A DNA stretch of 64,000 nucleotides, from contig NZ_SSOA01000009.1 of NCBI RefSeq assembly GCF_004801395.1, forward strand, positions 124,001 to 188,000, in the 5' to 3' direction. The notes beneath the pieces are model-generated. The model was given only the letters and a program-made list of their open reading frames with translations, made no database searches and had not been told where the DNA came from. Each line of letters opens with the position of its first letter. The stretch's first letter is position 1. The position numbers and the translations under genes are program-made. Positions 1 through 8,795 of the stretch are shown here, in pieces. This stretch comes from Gillisella terrae (GTDB lineage Bacteria; Pseudomonadota; Alphaproteobacteria; Rhizobiales; Rhizobiaceae).

Positions 1-1
1 T

Positions 2-37
2 CCCGGCTGCACGGCGGCCCGGCCGCGCATCGCATGA
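2..37 (+). CDS. Possible 3' end of an upstream gene (cut by the window edge)
   Basis: The first bases are open in the frame that ends at the TGA at 35-37, and that stop overlaps the ATG at 34 as ATGA, the coupling seen throughout this window. Only about 11 residues (PGCTAARPRIA) are visible, so no family can be named. The alternative is that this frame is noncoding and the next gene starts further left, since its own frame is also open to position 1. Confidence 0.3.
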   Translation, partial: PGCTAARPRIA

Positions 38-1269
38 GCTTTGACACCCTTGGCTTCAGTCAGATGGATCTTCTGGTGCAATCCTGTTTGCAACCAGATC
101 AATTTCTGAAGGATATTCATCAGCGCTATCCTCTGCCGGGTGGGGCGGTGATGGCCTTGCTGCGTGATAAAACCCTGCAAGGCATGATCGAGATGTTACC
201 ATCGGTCCGCACAGTCAGTTGGAGTGAGACAGTAAGGCCCACACCCAATGCGGTGTTTGGGCTTGCCACCTTGATACACCCGGAGCGCGCGGTGGTGGCT
301 GCGGACCTCAGCATCATCACCTGTCGTTACGACACGCTCAAAACCCGCACCGCCGTTGAAGCCCTTGCGCCTGCGTGGCAGGCGCTTTTGCGCCGCTCCC
401 ATTGCAACCGCGCGTTTGGCAGTCCCGCGTGGTATCTTGCCGCCCTCGATGCCCAGCCGCACCTATCGCCTTGGGTGGTCACGGCCTATCGCAACAATGA
501 GCTTGTTGGCGTGCTCGCCCTTGTCAAGGACAGCCAGACCTGCCGCTTCGCCACAAACCTCAGCGATTATAATGATGTGGTGGTCTCGGCTAACGACCAC
601 GCCACCGCTCAAGGCCTTTTGCTTTATGCCAGACACCATCTATCGCTGCTTCAGCCTGCCCGGTTAGAACTCGACTGCATCAGAGCGGATGCGGCATGTG
701 CGGCGGGGGCAGCCTTAACGGCACCCGCCACGATCTGCCCATTTGCGGATATCTCAAGGGGATATGAAAAATGGCTTGAAACCCGCAGCAAGCGTTTTCA
801 AACAACACTGAAAGCTGCGGAAAAGCGCGCCGCCGCCCATGGCCTGTTTGTGGAAAAGCTCACCCCCTCGCGCCATGGTCATCTCAACCTTTCGGACCTG
901 TTTTTAGCATTGCACCGTGAGCGGTTTGGCGCGGCCAGCCTGTTTGCCCACACACCCACGGCGGCCGCTTTTGTCAAAGCAGCCCTGCCGCGCCTTTTTC
1001 ACACCGGGGATGCCATGGTTTTTGGCCTTTGGGCACAGGGTCACCTGATCGGGCTGAACCTGTGCATGGTGGGGCCGAACAGTCTGGGCTATTGGAACGC
1101 CGGATTCAAATCGGCCTTTGCACAATTCTCGCCGGGCACGCTGATGATTCATGCGGCCCTTCGCGAAGCCGTGGCCTGTGGCTTTGCAGAGTTTGACTAC
1201 TTGCGCGGCCCGGAAGCCTATAAGATGAAATGGGCCACGGATTGCCGCACCATAGGCCGTCTGCCATGA
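34..1269 (+). CDS. CelD/BcsL-family GNAT acetyltransferase
   Basis: The 411-residue protein resembles the CelD/BcsL (BioF2-like) acetyltransferases found in bacterial polysaccharide and cellulose loci. They carry a C-terminal GNAT fold thought to acylate a sugar or lipid intermediate in the cytoplasm. The family-like part starts near residue 240 with SKRFQTTLKAAEKRA and continues through LFLALHRERFG, GLWAQGHLIGLNLCMVG and the closing FAEFDYLRGPEAYKMKWA, which is typical of this family. The start at 34 overlaps a probable upstream stop, but the frame is open to the window edge and could begin earlier. The next gene overlaps by 4 bp, so the two are co-translated. The acceptor is unknown; a glycolipid or exopolysaccharide role is inferred from the neighbour. 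Confidence 0.75.
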   Translation: MSFDTLGFSQMDLLVQSCLQPDQFLKDIHQRYPLPGGAVMALLRDKTLQGMIEMLPSVRTVSWSETVRPTPNAVFGLATLIHPERAVVAADLSIITCRYDTLKTRTAVEALAPAWQALLRRSHCNRAFGSPAWYLAALDAQPHLSPWVVTAYRNNELVGVLALVKDSQTCRFATNLSDYNDVVVSANDHATAQGLLLYARHHLSLLQPARLELDCIRADAACAAGAALTAPATICPFADISRGYEKWLETRSKRFQTTLKAAEKRAAAHGLFVEKLTPSRHGHLNLSDLFLALHRERFGAASLFAHTPTAAAFVKAALPRLFHTGDAMVFGLWAQGHLIGLNLCMVGPNSLGYWNAGFKSAFAQFSPGTLMIHAALREAVACGFAEFDYLRGPEAYKMKWATDCRTIGRLP

Positions 1270-2141
1270 CAACAGCAGATTTGCCCAAGGATCCATGGTC
1301 GATCAGCGTCTTTGTGGGCGAAAGCCCCTTGTCACTTTCACCACACCCGGACATTGCCCATCCCGCAATGGCACGCGCACAAATCAATGATGTTCGCGCC
1401 AGCTTCATTGCCGATCCGTTTTTTATCCACCATCACGGCACATGGCATCTGTTTTTCGAAATCCTGAACCACGAGCGTGGACTGGGTGAAATCGGATATG
1501 CATCCAGCCAAAATGCCCTGCAATGGACCTATCAGGGCGTGGTGTTGCGAGAGACATTTCACCTGTCTTATCCTTTGGTTTTTGAACACGCGGGCCAGAT
1601 CTATATGGTGCCGGAAACATTGGGAGCCGGTGCCGTGCGACTTTATCGCGCCGAGCCTTTCCCCACACAATGGGTGCATGTTGCCGATCTTGTCACCGGC
1701 ACACTCGCTGACCCAACGCCTTTTCAGTTTGAGGGCCGCTGGTGGATGTTTGGCTGCACCACCCCCAGCACCCACGATCATTTAAGCCTGTTTCATGCCG
1801 ATCATCTGTTCGGGCCATGGCACAGGCACCCGGCAAGCCCCATAGTAGCGCGCGACAACCGCCGCGCCCGCCCGGCGGGCCGGGTGGTCAGCATCAACGG
1901 CGTGCTGCATCGCTTTGCGCAGGACTGTGGGCAACGTTACGGCGGTGCGGTGCGGGCCTTTGCCATTCATCAGCTGACAGTTGATGCCTACGCCGAGCAG
2001 GAATGCGCCAACAGCCCCATCTTCCAGGCCGCTGGAAATGGATGGAACGGCAAGGGCATGCATCATGTGGATGCGCAGCAGCAGTCTTCTGGCGGCTGGC
2101 TTGCCGTTGTGGATGGCATCTGCCATGCGCAGCCCCTGTAA
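1266..2141 (+). CDS. GINT1-N / GH43-like five-bladed beta-propeller protein
   Basis: This 291-residue protein resembles the N-terminal domain of glucosamine inositolphosphorylceramide transferases and GH43-like five-bladed propellers. Visible blade motifs are ADPFFIHHHGTWHLFFEI, GEIGYASSQNALQWTY, YPLVFEHAGQIYMVPET, DPTPFQFEGRWWMFG and RPAGRVVSINGVLHRFAQD. In bacteria such domains sit in glycan or glycolipid clusters and are often fused to formyl- or glycosyltransferase domains; here it stands alone. I chose the ATG at 1266 because it overlaps the preceding stop (ATGA); the frame extends 12 codons upstream without support. It probably acts with the CelD-like acetyltransferase. The catalytic activity is unknown; a glycan-binding or hydrolase role is equally possible. 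Confidence 0.65.
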   Translation: MTTADLPKDPWSISVFVGESPLSLSPHPDIAHPAMARAQINDVRASFIADPFFIHHHGTWHLFFEILNHERGLGEIGYASSQNALQWTYQGVVLRETFHLSYPLVFEHAGQIYMVPETLGAGAVRLYRAEPFPTQWVHVADLVTGTLADPTPFQFEGRWWMFGCTTPSTHDHLSLFHADHLFGPWHRHPASPIVARDNRRARPAGRVVSINGVLHRFAQDCGQRYGGAVRAFAIHQLTVDAYAEQECANSPIFQAAGNGWNGKGMHHVDAQQQSSGGWLAVVDGICHAQPL

Positions 2142-2204
2142 TTCCCGATAGCCAAAGCCTTTCGGGGTATCATCATTGAACTTGCGTAAACCTTGGAGTT
2201 TCAG

Positions 2205-2216
2205 TAGTAAATTTTT
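2205..2216 (+). promoter_or_regulatory. Candidate LacI-type operator before the lac regulator
   Basis: The 12-mer TAGTAAATTTTT lies 56 bases before the regulator's start codon and recurs identically at 3371-3382 before lacE. Here it is part of GTAAA-TT-TTTAC, a short palindrome. A site shared by the regulator and its likely target operon fits autoregulated LacI-family control. AT-rich chance identity is possible. Confidence 0.35.
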
Positions 2217-2271
2217 ACCAATTTATTCCTGACTATGGCGCGATGCTGTAGAATTTTCGGAGGGGCAGCCC

Positions 2272-3342
2272 ATGGTCACATTGCGCGAAATCGCCAAAGC
2301 TGTTGGCGTTTCCTCCGGCACCGTCTCGCGCGTGTTGAATTACGATCAAACCCTGTCGATTTCGGAGAGCAAACGGCAGGCGATCATTGAGACGGCAGAA
2401 GCGCTGAATTATGAGACGCCGCGCAGCCGAAATCGCCGCAGCAATCCTTATGGCCTTGCACCCTCCCCCTCTGGCGCGCGGGCACCGATTGCCATCGTGC
2501 ATTTTCTCGAGCCGGAAGACGAGCTCGCCGATCCCTATTATGTCGGCGTGCGTTTGGGCATAGAGCGGCGCTGCAATGAGCATCAACTGGAAATCATCAA
2601 GGTTTTACGCACCCAGGATCTGAAAGAATCCAAAGTCTTGCAATCGGCGGGCGGCATGATTGTCATTGGCAAACACTCGCTCGCCACGATGGAAGACCTG
2701 ATCCAGTCGTCGCGCCCCATTGTTTTTGCCGACATCAATCCGCGCCTTGACGATTACGATTGCGTCCTGTCTGATCTCGGCACCGCCACCACCAAAATTC
2801 TCAATGGTCTGGCCTCGGCAGGTTATCAACACATTGGTTTTATTGGCAGCTACGGCCATCTGGACCAGAATGCGGCCGTGCAAAGTGGTCGTTGTGAAGC
2901 CTATATGGATTGGCATAAGACGCGGGGGACGTTTGATCCGCGGCTCATGGCACCTGGCTATCAGCAAAACACCGATTCCCGCAGCCTGAGGCTGGAAACC
3001 GGCTATGAGCAAACCCAGCTTCTTCTGAAGCTCGATCCCAAGCCGGATGTCATTCTCTGCGCCAATGACAATATGGCGATTGGCGCTTATCGGGCCATTC
3101 AAGAGGCGGGTCTTGCCATTCCCAACGACATAGCTCTTGCGTCATTCAATGACATTCCTGTCACGCAATTTCTCAATCCACCTCTCTCAAGCATGCATAT
3201 TCCCGGTGAACATATCGGCGAAACCGCAGTGGATCTTCTGGTCGAGCGCTTAAGCGGCCGCGACTACACCAAACACGTGATCATTCCGACAAAAATGCAA
3301 TGGCGCGGCAGCTGCCGCCCTCCTGTCGTTGCCGAGACGTAA
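2272..3342 (+). CDS. LacI/GalR-family regulator of the lac operon
   Basis: The 356-residue protein has a LacI-family helix-turn-helix at residues 1-30 (LREIAKAVGVSSGTVSRVLN) and a periplasmic-binding-protein-like effector domain from about residue 70 to 340 (CANDNMAIGAYRAIQEAGL, DIALASFNDIPVTQFLNPPL). The start at 2272 follows GGAGGGGCAGCCC, a good Shine-Dalgarno region. It lies directly upstream of lacEFGZK on the same strand and most resembles EbgR-like regulators. I infer that it represses the lactose operon and is relieved by a beta-galactoside or a product. An identical 12-mer occurs before this gene and before lacE, which may be its operator. Confidence 0.85.
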   Translation: MVTLREIAKAVGVSSGTVSRVLNYDQTLSISESKRQAIIETAEALNYETPRSRNRRSNPYGLAPSPSGARAPIAIVHFLEPEDELADPYYVGVRLGIERRCNEHQLEIIKVLRTQDLKESKVLQSAGGMIVIGKHSLATMEDLIQSSRPIVFADINPRLDDYDCVLSDLGTATTKILNGLASAGYQHIGFIGSYGHLDQNAAVQSGRCEAYMDWHKTRGTFDPRLMAPGYQQNTDSRSLRLETGYEQTQLLLKLDPKPDVILCANDNMAIGAYRAIQEAGLAIPNDIALASFNDIPVTQFLNPPLSSMHIPGEHIGETAVDLLVERLSGRDYTKHVIIPTKMQWRGSCRPPVVAET

Positions 3343-3370
3343 ACTGGCATCATCTACCGTGAAAAATATT

Positions 3371-3382
3371 TAGTAAATTTTT
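3371..3382 (+). promoter_or_regulatory. Candidate LacI-type operator before lacE
   Basis: This is the second copy of TAGTAAATTTTT, 82 bases before the proposed lacE start. It includes TTTAGTAAA, a 9-bp palindrome with an odd centre. Its match with 2205-2216 suggests a common regulator. No clear sigma-70 hexamers can be placed with confidence beside it. Confidence 0.35.
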
Positions 3383-3464
3383 TCTTGTGTTTTTCTTCCT
3401 TTTCGACTTACTCTCTGTTCGACGGTTGGGAGCCGTGTAAGGCACTCGTTTTGGGAGGATGAGC

Positions 3465-4733
3465 GTGCGGTATTTTTCAGGCAAAGCAGCAGCAGTCAGA
3501 TTGGCCATTGCAGGCACAAGCCTGCTGACGGCAACAGCCGCCATGGCCGGTGAAATCACCATCTGGTGCTGGGATCCGAATTTCAATGTTGCCATCATGA
3601 AGGAAGCGGGCGCGCGCTACACGGCGAAGCACCCCGACACAACCTTTAACGTGGTGGATTTTTCCAAGGAATCCGTTCAGCAAAAACTGCAAACTGGGCT
3701 TGCCTCAGGGGCCACCGACGCTTTACCGGATATTGTGCTGATCGAAGATTACGGCGCACAAAAATATCTGCAATCATTCCCCGGCGCTTTTGCCTCCATG
3801 TCGGGCAAGGTCGATTACAGCGGGTTTGCGCCCTATAAGGTCAACCTGATGACCGTGGACGGCAAGGTCTATGGCATGCCCTTCGATTCCGGTGTCACCG
3901 GAATGTACTATCGCAAAGACTATCTGGAACAGGCCGGCTTCAAGCCGGAAGATATGCAAAACATCACCTGGGACCGATATATCGAAATCGGCAAGCAGGT
4001 GCTGGCAAAGACCGGCAAGCAGATGCTCACACTGGATATGAGCGATAATGGTCTCACCCGTCTGATCATGCAATCGGGTGGTGAATGGTATTTTGACAAG
4101 GCAGGCAACCTGAATGTTGAAAACAATGCGCCTCTCAAGGCTGCAATGGAAATTCAGGCCAAGCTGACGAAAGACGGCCTCATCAAGCGCACCAGCGGCT
4201 GGACAGAAGCCGTCAACGCCTTCAACTCCGGCGATGTTGCAACCGTGGTCAGCGGTGTATGGATCACCGGCAGCATCAAGACTCAAGCCGATCAGGTTGG
4301 GAAATGGGGCGTTGCACCCATTCCGAAACTGGATTTGCAAGGGGCGGTCGGGGCTTCCAATCTTGGCGGTTCAAGCTGGTATGTGCTGGAAAAATCCAAG
4401 GAAAAAGACGAGGCTATTGATTTTCTTAACGAGATTTACGGCAAGGATCTCGATTTTTACCAGAAAATCCTCACAGAACGCGGCGCAGTCGGTTCGCTTT
4501 TGGCAGCACGCCAAGGCGAGGCCTACAACCAGCCCGATCCGTTTTTTGGTGGCGATAAAGTCTGGTTGAAATTCTCGAAATGGCTGGGTGAAATTCCGCC
4601 TGTCAACTATGGCATTTTCACCGGCGAAGTGGATCAGGCTGTGATTGCCAACATGCCCGCCGTCATCAACGGCACACCGATTGATACGGTGATCAAGAAT
4701 ATTACCACTCAGGCCGAGCAGCAAATCCAATAA
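3465..4733 (+). CDS. lacE: Lactose ABC transporter substrate-binding protein LacE
   Basis: This is a 422-residue family 1 extracellular solute-binding protein, the periplasmic receptor of a carbohydrate ABC importer. An N-terminal signal peptide is visible (hydrophobic stretch LAIAGTSLLTATAAMA, likely cleavage after AMA), followed by GEITIWCWDPNF and typical MalE-type motifs such as YGMPFDSGVTGMYYRKDYL. The ATG at 3459 directly abuts the Shine-Dalgarno GGGAGG at 3453-3458, which is unworkable. The in-frame GTG at 3465 has a 6-nt spacer and is chosen. Gene order SBP-permease-permease-GH2-ATPase equals the characterised Agrobacterium lacEFGZK operon, which is the main reason for the lactose assignment. 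A hairpin after the gene may stabilise its message. Confidence 0.88.
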   Translation: MRYFSGKAAAVRLAIAGTSLLTATAAMAGEITIWCWDPNFNVAIMKEAGARYTAKHPDTTFNVVDFSKESVQQKLQTGLASGATDALPDIVLIEDYGAQKYLQSFPGAFASMSGKVDYSGFAPYKVNLMTVDGKVYGMPFDSGVTGMYYRKDYLEQAGFKPEDMQNITWDRYIEIGKQVLAKTGKQMLTLDMSDNGLTRLIMQSGGEWYFDKAGNLNVENNAPLKAAMEIQAKLTKDGLIKRTSGWTEAVNAFNSGDVATVVSGVWITGSIKTQADQVGKWGVAPIPKLDLQGAVGASNLGGSSWYVLEKSKEKDEAIDFLNEIYGKDLDFYQKILTERGAVGSLLAARQGEAYNQPDPFFGGDKVWLKFSKWLGEIPPVNYGIFTGEVDQAVIANMPAVINGTPIDTVIKNITTQAEQQIQ

Positions 4734-4748
4734 GCCCTCCTCCCGGGC

Positions 4749-4776
4749 GGCCGCGTGGCAGTCGTGCTGCGCGGCC
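4749..4776 (+). other. Intercistronic hairpin lacE-lacF
   Basis: GGCCGCG at 4749-4755 pairs with CGCGGCC at 4770-4776, with a possible inner CAG/CTG pairing. There is no following T-run, so it is not a clean terminator. Hairpins after the binding-protein gene of ABC operons commonly protect the upstream mRNA and raise binding protein over permease. Confidence 0.5.
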
Positions 4777-4811
4777 ATTTCATCACACATCTTTTCAAAG
4801 CGATTGAAATC

Positions 4812-5708
4812 ATGGCAGCGGTAAAACGTGGCGGATTGAGCCGATATTACGATGTCAACGGTTGGCTGTTTGTGGCACCCGCTTTGGCACTGATATCGGT
4901 GTTCATGCTCTACCCGATTGTTCGTTCCCTCATTTTGTCCCTCTATTCCGGTCGGGGCATGATGATGAAGTTCAACGGCCTCGGCAACATCACCCGCCTT
5001 TTCAACGATCCGACTTTTCTGAAAGCGCTCAGCAACACGATGACATTTTTTGTCATTCAGGTGCCGATCATGCTGGTGCTGGCCCTGCTTTTGGCCGTTG
5101 CGCTGAACAATCCGAAGCTGCGCTTTTCCGGCCTGTATCGAACCTTGATCTTTTTGCCCTGCGTGTCATCGCTGGTGGCCTATTCCATCCTGTTCAAAAG
5201 CATGTTCGCGGTCGATGGCGTCATCAACAACACACTCATGCTGATGGGGGTCTTGTCCTCTCCCATCAATTGGATATCCGATCCCTTCTGGGCCAAGGTG
5301 TTGATTATCATCGCCCTGATCTGGCGCTGGACCGGCTATAACATGATTTTCTATCTGGCAGCCTTGCAAAACATCGATCGCTCGATTGATGAGGCCGCAA
5401 GGATTGATGGAGTTCCCGCTCACCGCCGCTTTTTGCACCTCACGGTGCCAATGCTCAAACCCGTCATTCTGTTTACCACCGTCACCTCCACCATTGGCAC
5501 ATTGCAATTGTTTGATGAGGTCTACACCCTGACGGAAGGCACAGGCGGACCGGCCAATGCCACGCTGACGCTGTCGCTTTACATCTACAACCTGACTTTC
5601 AAATTCATGCCCAATTTTGGCTACGCCGCCACTGTGTCCTATGTGATTGTGGTGATGGTGGCGCTGTTATCCATGGTGCAGTTTTTTGCAGCAAAGGAGC
5701 GCCCATGA
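4812..5708 (+). CDS. lacF: Lactose ABC transporter permease LacF
   Basis: This 298-residue inner-membrane permease belongs to the MalF-like group of carbohydrate importers. Several hydrophobic helices are visible, starting with NGWLFVAPALALISVFMLYP. The cytoplasmic EAA loop that contacts the ATPase reads EAARIDGVPAHRRFLHLTVP. The ATG at 4812 is preferred over upstream GTG codons at 4755 and 4764, which lie inside the intercistronic hairpin; the N-terminus MAAVKRGG...NGWLFVAPAL is also typical of the family. The ribosome-binding site is weak. The stop overlaps the lacG start by 4 bp, so LacF and LacG are likely made in equal amounts as one heterodimer. Confidence 0.88.
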   Translation: MAAVKRGGLSRYYDVNGWLFVAPALALISVFMLYPIVRSLILSLYSGRGMMMKFNGLGNITRLFNDPTFLKALSNTMTFFVIQVPIMLVLALLLAVALNNPKLRFSGLYRTLIFLPCVSSLVAYSILFKSMFAVDGVINNTLMLMGVLSSPINWISDPFWAKVLIIIALIWRWTGYNMIFYLAALQNIDRSIDEAARIDGVPAHRRFLHLTVPMLKPVILFTTVTSTIGTLQLFDEVYTLTEGTGGPANATLTLSLYIYNLTFKFMPNFGYAATVSYVIVVMVALLSMVQFFAAKERP

Positions 5709-6529
5709 ACGTCCATCGTTTGCGGTCTCATACCGGCTCCTTTTTGCAATACAGCTTTTTATCGCTGGCCGCCTTTATCTCGGTGTTTCCCTTCATCTGG
5801 ATGGTCATTTGCGCAACCAATACAACGCCAGACATTATCCGTGGCAAACTCTCGCTCGGATCTGCGCTGTTTGACAACATCGGCAGTTTCTTCACCGCCT
5901 TGAATGTGCCGCTGATCATGTGGAATTCGGTGAAGATTGCCGTTTTCGGCACGCTCATCACCCTGCTGGTGTCGTCGCTGGCCGGGTATGGCTTTGAAAT
6001 GTTTCGCTCCAAACTGCGCGACAAGATCTATGCCGTTGTGCTGCTGACGCTGATGATCCCCTTTGCTGCGCTGATGATCCCGCTGTTTTTGCTGATCTCG
6101 AAAATGGGGCTGATTGATACGCATGTTGCCATTGTGCTGCCCACGCTGGCGTCTGCCTTTATCATTTTCTACTTCCGGCAGGCTTCAAAAGCATTTCCGT
6201 CGGCGCTGCGCGATGCCGCCAAAATGGACGGGCTGAAAGAATGGCAGATATTTTTCTATATCTATCTGCCGGTGATGCGCTCAACCTTTGCGGCCGCCTT
6301 TGTCATCGTCTTCATGCTCAACTGGAACAATTATCTTTGGCCGCTGATTGTGCTGCAATCCAACGATTCCAAGACGATCACCCTGGTCGTCTCGTCGCTC
6401 GCCTCGGCCTATTTTCCTGAATATGGCACCGTCATGATCGGTACCATTCTTGCAACCCTTCCCACATTGCTCGTGTTTTTCGCCATGCAGCGCCAGTTTG
6501 TACAAGGCATGCTTGGCTCAGTTAAATAA
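5705..6529 (+). CDS. lacG: Lactose ABC transporter permease LacG
   Basis: This 274-residue MalG-like permease is the second membrane subunit of the lactose importer. The EAA loop is present as DAAKMDGLKEWQIFFYIYLP, and the N-terminus holds a first helix (FLSLAAFISVFPFIWMVIC) followed by the usual periplasmic loop. The start at 5705 overlaps the lacF stop as ATGA. It lies between lacF and lacZ, as in lacEFGZK. Length and motif placement are normal for the family, and nothing looks disrupted. Confidence 0.88.
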   Translation: MNVHRLRSHTGSFLQYSFLSLAAFISVFPFIWMVICATNTTPDIIRGKLSLGSALFDNIGSFFTALNVPLIMWNSVKIAVFGTLITLLVSSLAGYGFEMFRSKLRDKIYAVVLLTLMIPFAALMIPLFLLISKMGLIDTHVAIVLPTLASAFIIFYFRQASKAFPSALRDAAKMDGLKEWQIFFYIYLPVMRSTFAAAFVIVFMLNWNNYLWPLIVLQSNDSKTITLVVSSLASAYFPEYGTVMIGTILATLPTLLVFFAMQRQFVQGMLGSVK

Positions 6530-6539
6530 AGGTATGACC

Positions 6540-8786
6540 ATGCGTCGTTATGAAAATTTCAATGCCAACTGGACATTTTTGCACGGGTTTGAACCGGCCT
6601 GGGTCCATGCCCCGCAGAGCGGCGAAACCGTGCGCCTGCCGCACACCGCCGTTGAGCTTCCCTATAATTATTTTGATGAAAAGCTCTATCAAAAGGCCTT
6701 CACCTATCAGAAGGTGATTGCCTGGGAGCCGGGTTTTGAAGGCCGTGAGGTTTCACTGGTGTTTGATGCCGCCATGGCCGATTCTGTGGTCACCCTCAAT
6801 GGCGTCGAGATTATTGCCCACAAGGATGGCTATACCCCGTTTGAAGCGCGTCTTACCCCACATTTAAAAGCCGGTGACAATCTGCTGACGGTCAAGATCG
6901 ACGGCTCGGAGAACCCGGAAATCCCACCCTTTGGCGGTCAGATTGATTATCTCACCTATGCCGGGATTTACCGCGATGTGTGGCTGAAAGTCACCGATCC
7001 CGTCTCGATCCATAACATCAAGATCGAAACACCCGATGCCCTGAATGACAGCAAAACCGTCACAGTCAAAGTCATGTTGGCCAATCACACCCAGCAGGAT
7101 GCAAGCGGCACGGTGCGTGTCACCATCACCGACAAGGACGGCGCAACGCTTGCCAGCGCAGATGCGGCGATTGCTGGCAAAGACACGCTGATCACGCTGG
7201 AAAACATCAAACAGGCCGCCCTTTGGGACCTCGACAATCCGGTGCTTTACACGTTGACGGCCGAGATCACCACCGAGCACGGCAAAGACAGCGTCTCAAG
7301 CCGCTTTGGCTTCCGCACGGTTGAATTTCGCACCGATGGCTTTTTCCTCAATGGTCAAAACATCAAGCTGCGCGGGCTGAACCGCCATCAGGCATGGCCG
7401 CATCTGGGCTATGCCATGGGGCGCAGAGGCCAGGAAAAAGACGCCGATCAGATGAAATTTGATCTGCGCTGCAATATTGTGCGCACCTCGCATTATCCGC
7501 AATCCAAGTGGTTTTTGGATCGCTGCGACGAGATTGGCCTGTTGGTGTTTGAAGAAATTCCCGGCTGGCAGCATATTGGCGGCCCGGTATGGCAGCAGGA
7601 ATCCATCCAGAACGTGCGCCGCATGATTGAGCGTGACTGGAACCATCCTTCGATTATCATCTGGGGCGTGCGCATCAACGAATCCAAAGACAATCACGAC
7701 TTTTATGTCGAGACCAACCGCGTTGCCCGCGCCCTCGACACCACCCGCCAGACCGGCGGGGTGCGCTGCATTCCCAACAGCGAATTGCTGGAAGATGTCT
7801 ACACCATGAATGATTTTGTTCTGGGCATGGAAGAAATGCCCGGCAACAATCGTGGTCGTCTGGTCATCCGCGAGCAGGCAGAAATCACCGGCTTGTCAAC
7901 CAAAGTGCCCTATATGATCACCGAATATAACGGGCATATGTATCCTACAAAGCGCTGGGATCAGGAGCAGCGGCAGGCCGAGCACGTCACCCGCCACCTG
8001 CTCATGCTCAATGCCGTAGCGGGCGATCCCGCCATTTCCGGCTGCACCGGCTGGTGCATGTTTGATTATAACACCCACAAGGATTTCGGCTCTGGCGACC
8101 GTATCTGCTACCATGGTGTGATGGACATGTACCGCGAGCCAAAGCTTGCGGCCTATGCCTATGCCTCTCAGGGTGATCCATCGGGGGGCGTTGTTTTGCA
8201 ACCCGTGACCTTCTGGGCGCGCGGCGAGCGCAATATCGGTGGCGTTTTGCCGCTGATCATTCTCACCAATTGCGATTATGTTGAAATCTCGCTTGGCAAA
8301 ACGCTGACCAAGCGCGTCTCGCCCGACCGCCAGACCTATCCTCATCTTGCCCATCCGCCGGTGATTATCGACGAGCGCAGCATGACCAAGGAAGAGTTCG
8401 GCACCTGGGGCCTGCGATGGATGGGCGGCACCATCACTGGCTTTGTCGATGGAAAAGCGGTCAAAACCGTCGAATTGCCCGCCGATCCGCTGCCAACCAC
8501 CTTGCAGATTGCGCCGGACGCGACCGATTTGAGTGCGGGCGAAAAAGACACTGTGCGGGTCATCCTTCGGGCTCTTGATCAGGGCGGCAATGTCCTGCCC
8601 TTCTTCGATGATCCTGTCTCCCTTAAGCTGAAGGGACCGGGCCGCCTGATCGGGCCAGAGCTTTCCAGCTTCAAGGGTGGCGTTACCGGCCTTTGGATTG
8701 AGGCGGGCGACGAGAAAGGCACGATCACGCTCACCGCCACCTGCCGTCCATTTGGCAGCCAATCCATCACCTTTACCGTTGCATGA
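6540..8786 (+). CDS. lacZ: Beta-galactosidase, glycoside hydrolase family 2 (LacZ)
   Basis: This 748-residue GH2 enzyme is expected to hydrolyse lactose to glucose and galactose in the cytoplasm. The sugar-binding domain starts with WTFLHGFEPAW and the GIYRDVWL motif. The TIM barrel carries TSHYPQSKWFLDRCDEIG. The acid/base is probably Glu381 in VRINESKD and the nucleophile Glu462 in ITEYNGH. INES replaces the GNES of E. coli LacZ, so beta-glucuronidase-like specificity cannot be excluded. ATGs occur at 6534 and 6540; AAAGG at 6528-6532 is too near the first and well spaced for the second, which I use. No signal peptide is seen. Its position inside a lactose importer operon supports the name. 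Confidence 0.87.
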   Translation: MRRYENFNANWTFLHGFEPAWVHAPQSGETVRLPHTAVELPYNYFDEKLYQKAFTYQKVIAWEPGFEGREVSLVFDAAMADSVVTLNGVEIIAHKDGYTPFEARLTPHLKAGDNLLTVKIDGSENPEIPPFGGQIDYLTYAGIYRDVWLKVTDPVSIHNIKIETPDALNDSKTVTVKVMLANHTQQDASGTVRVTITDKDGATLASADAAIAGKDTLITLENIKQAALWDLDNPVLYTLTAEITTEHGKDSVSSRFGFRTVEFRTDGFFLNGQNIKLRGLNRHQAWPHLGYAMGRRGQEKDADQMKFDLRCNIVRTSHYPQSKWFLDRCDEIGLLVFEEIPGWQHIGGPVWQQESIQNVRRMIERDWNHPSIIIWGVRINESKDNHDFYVETNRVARALDTTRQTGGVRCIPNSELLEDVYTMNDFVLGMEEMPGNNRGRLVIREQAEITGLSTKVPYMITEYNGHMYPTKRWDQEQRQAEHVTRHLLMLNAVAGDPAISGCTGWCMFDYNTHKDFGSGDRICYHGVMDMYREPKLAAYAYASQGDPSGGVVLQPVTFWARGERNIGGVLPLIILTNCDYVEISLGKTLTKRVSPDRQTYPHLAHPPVIIDERSMTKEEFGTWGLRWMGGTITGFVDGKAVKTVELPADPLPTTLQIAPDATDLSAGEKDTVRVILRALDQGGNVLPFFDDPVSLKLKGPGRLIGPELSSFKGGVTGLWIEAGDEKGTITLTATCRPFGSQSITFTVA

Positions 8787-8795
8787 GGCAGACCC

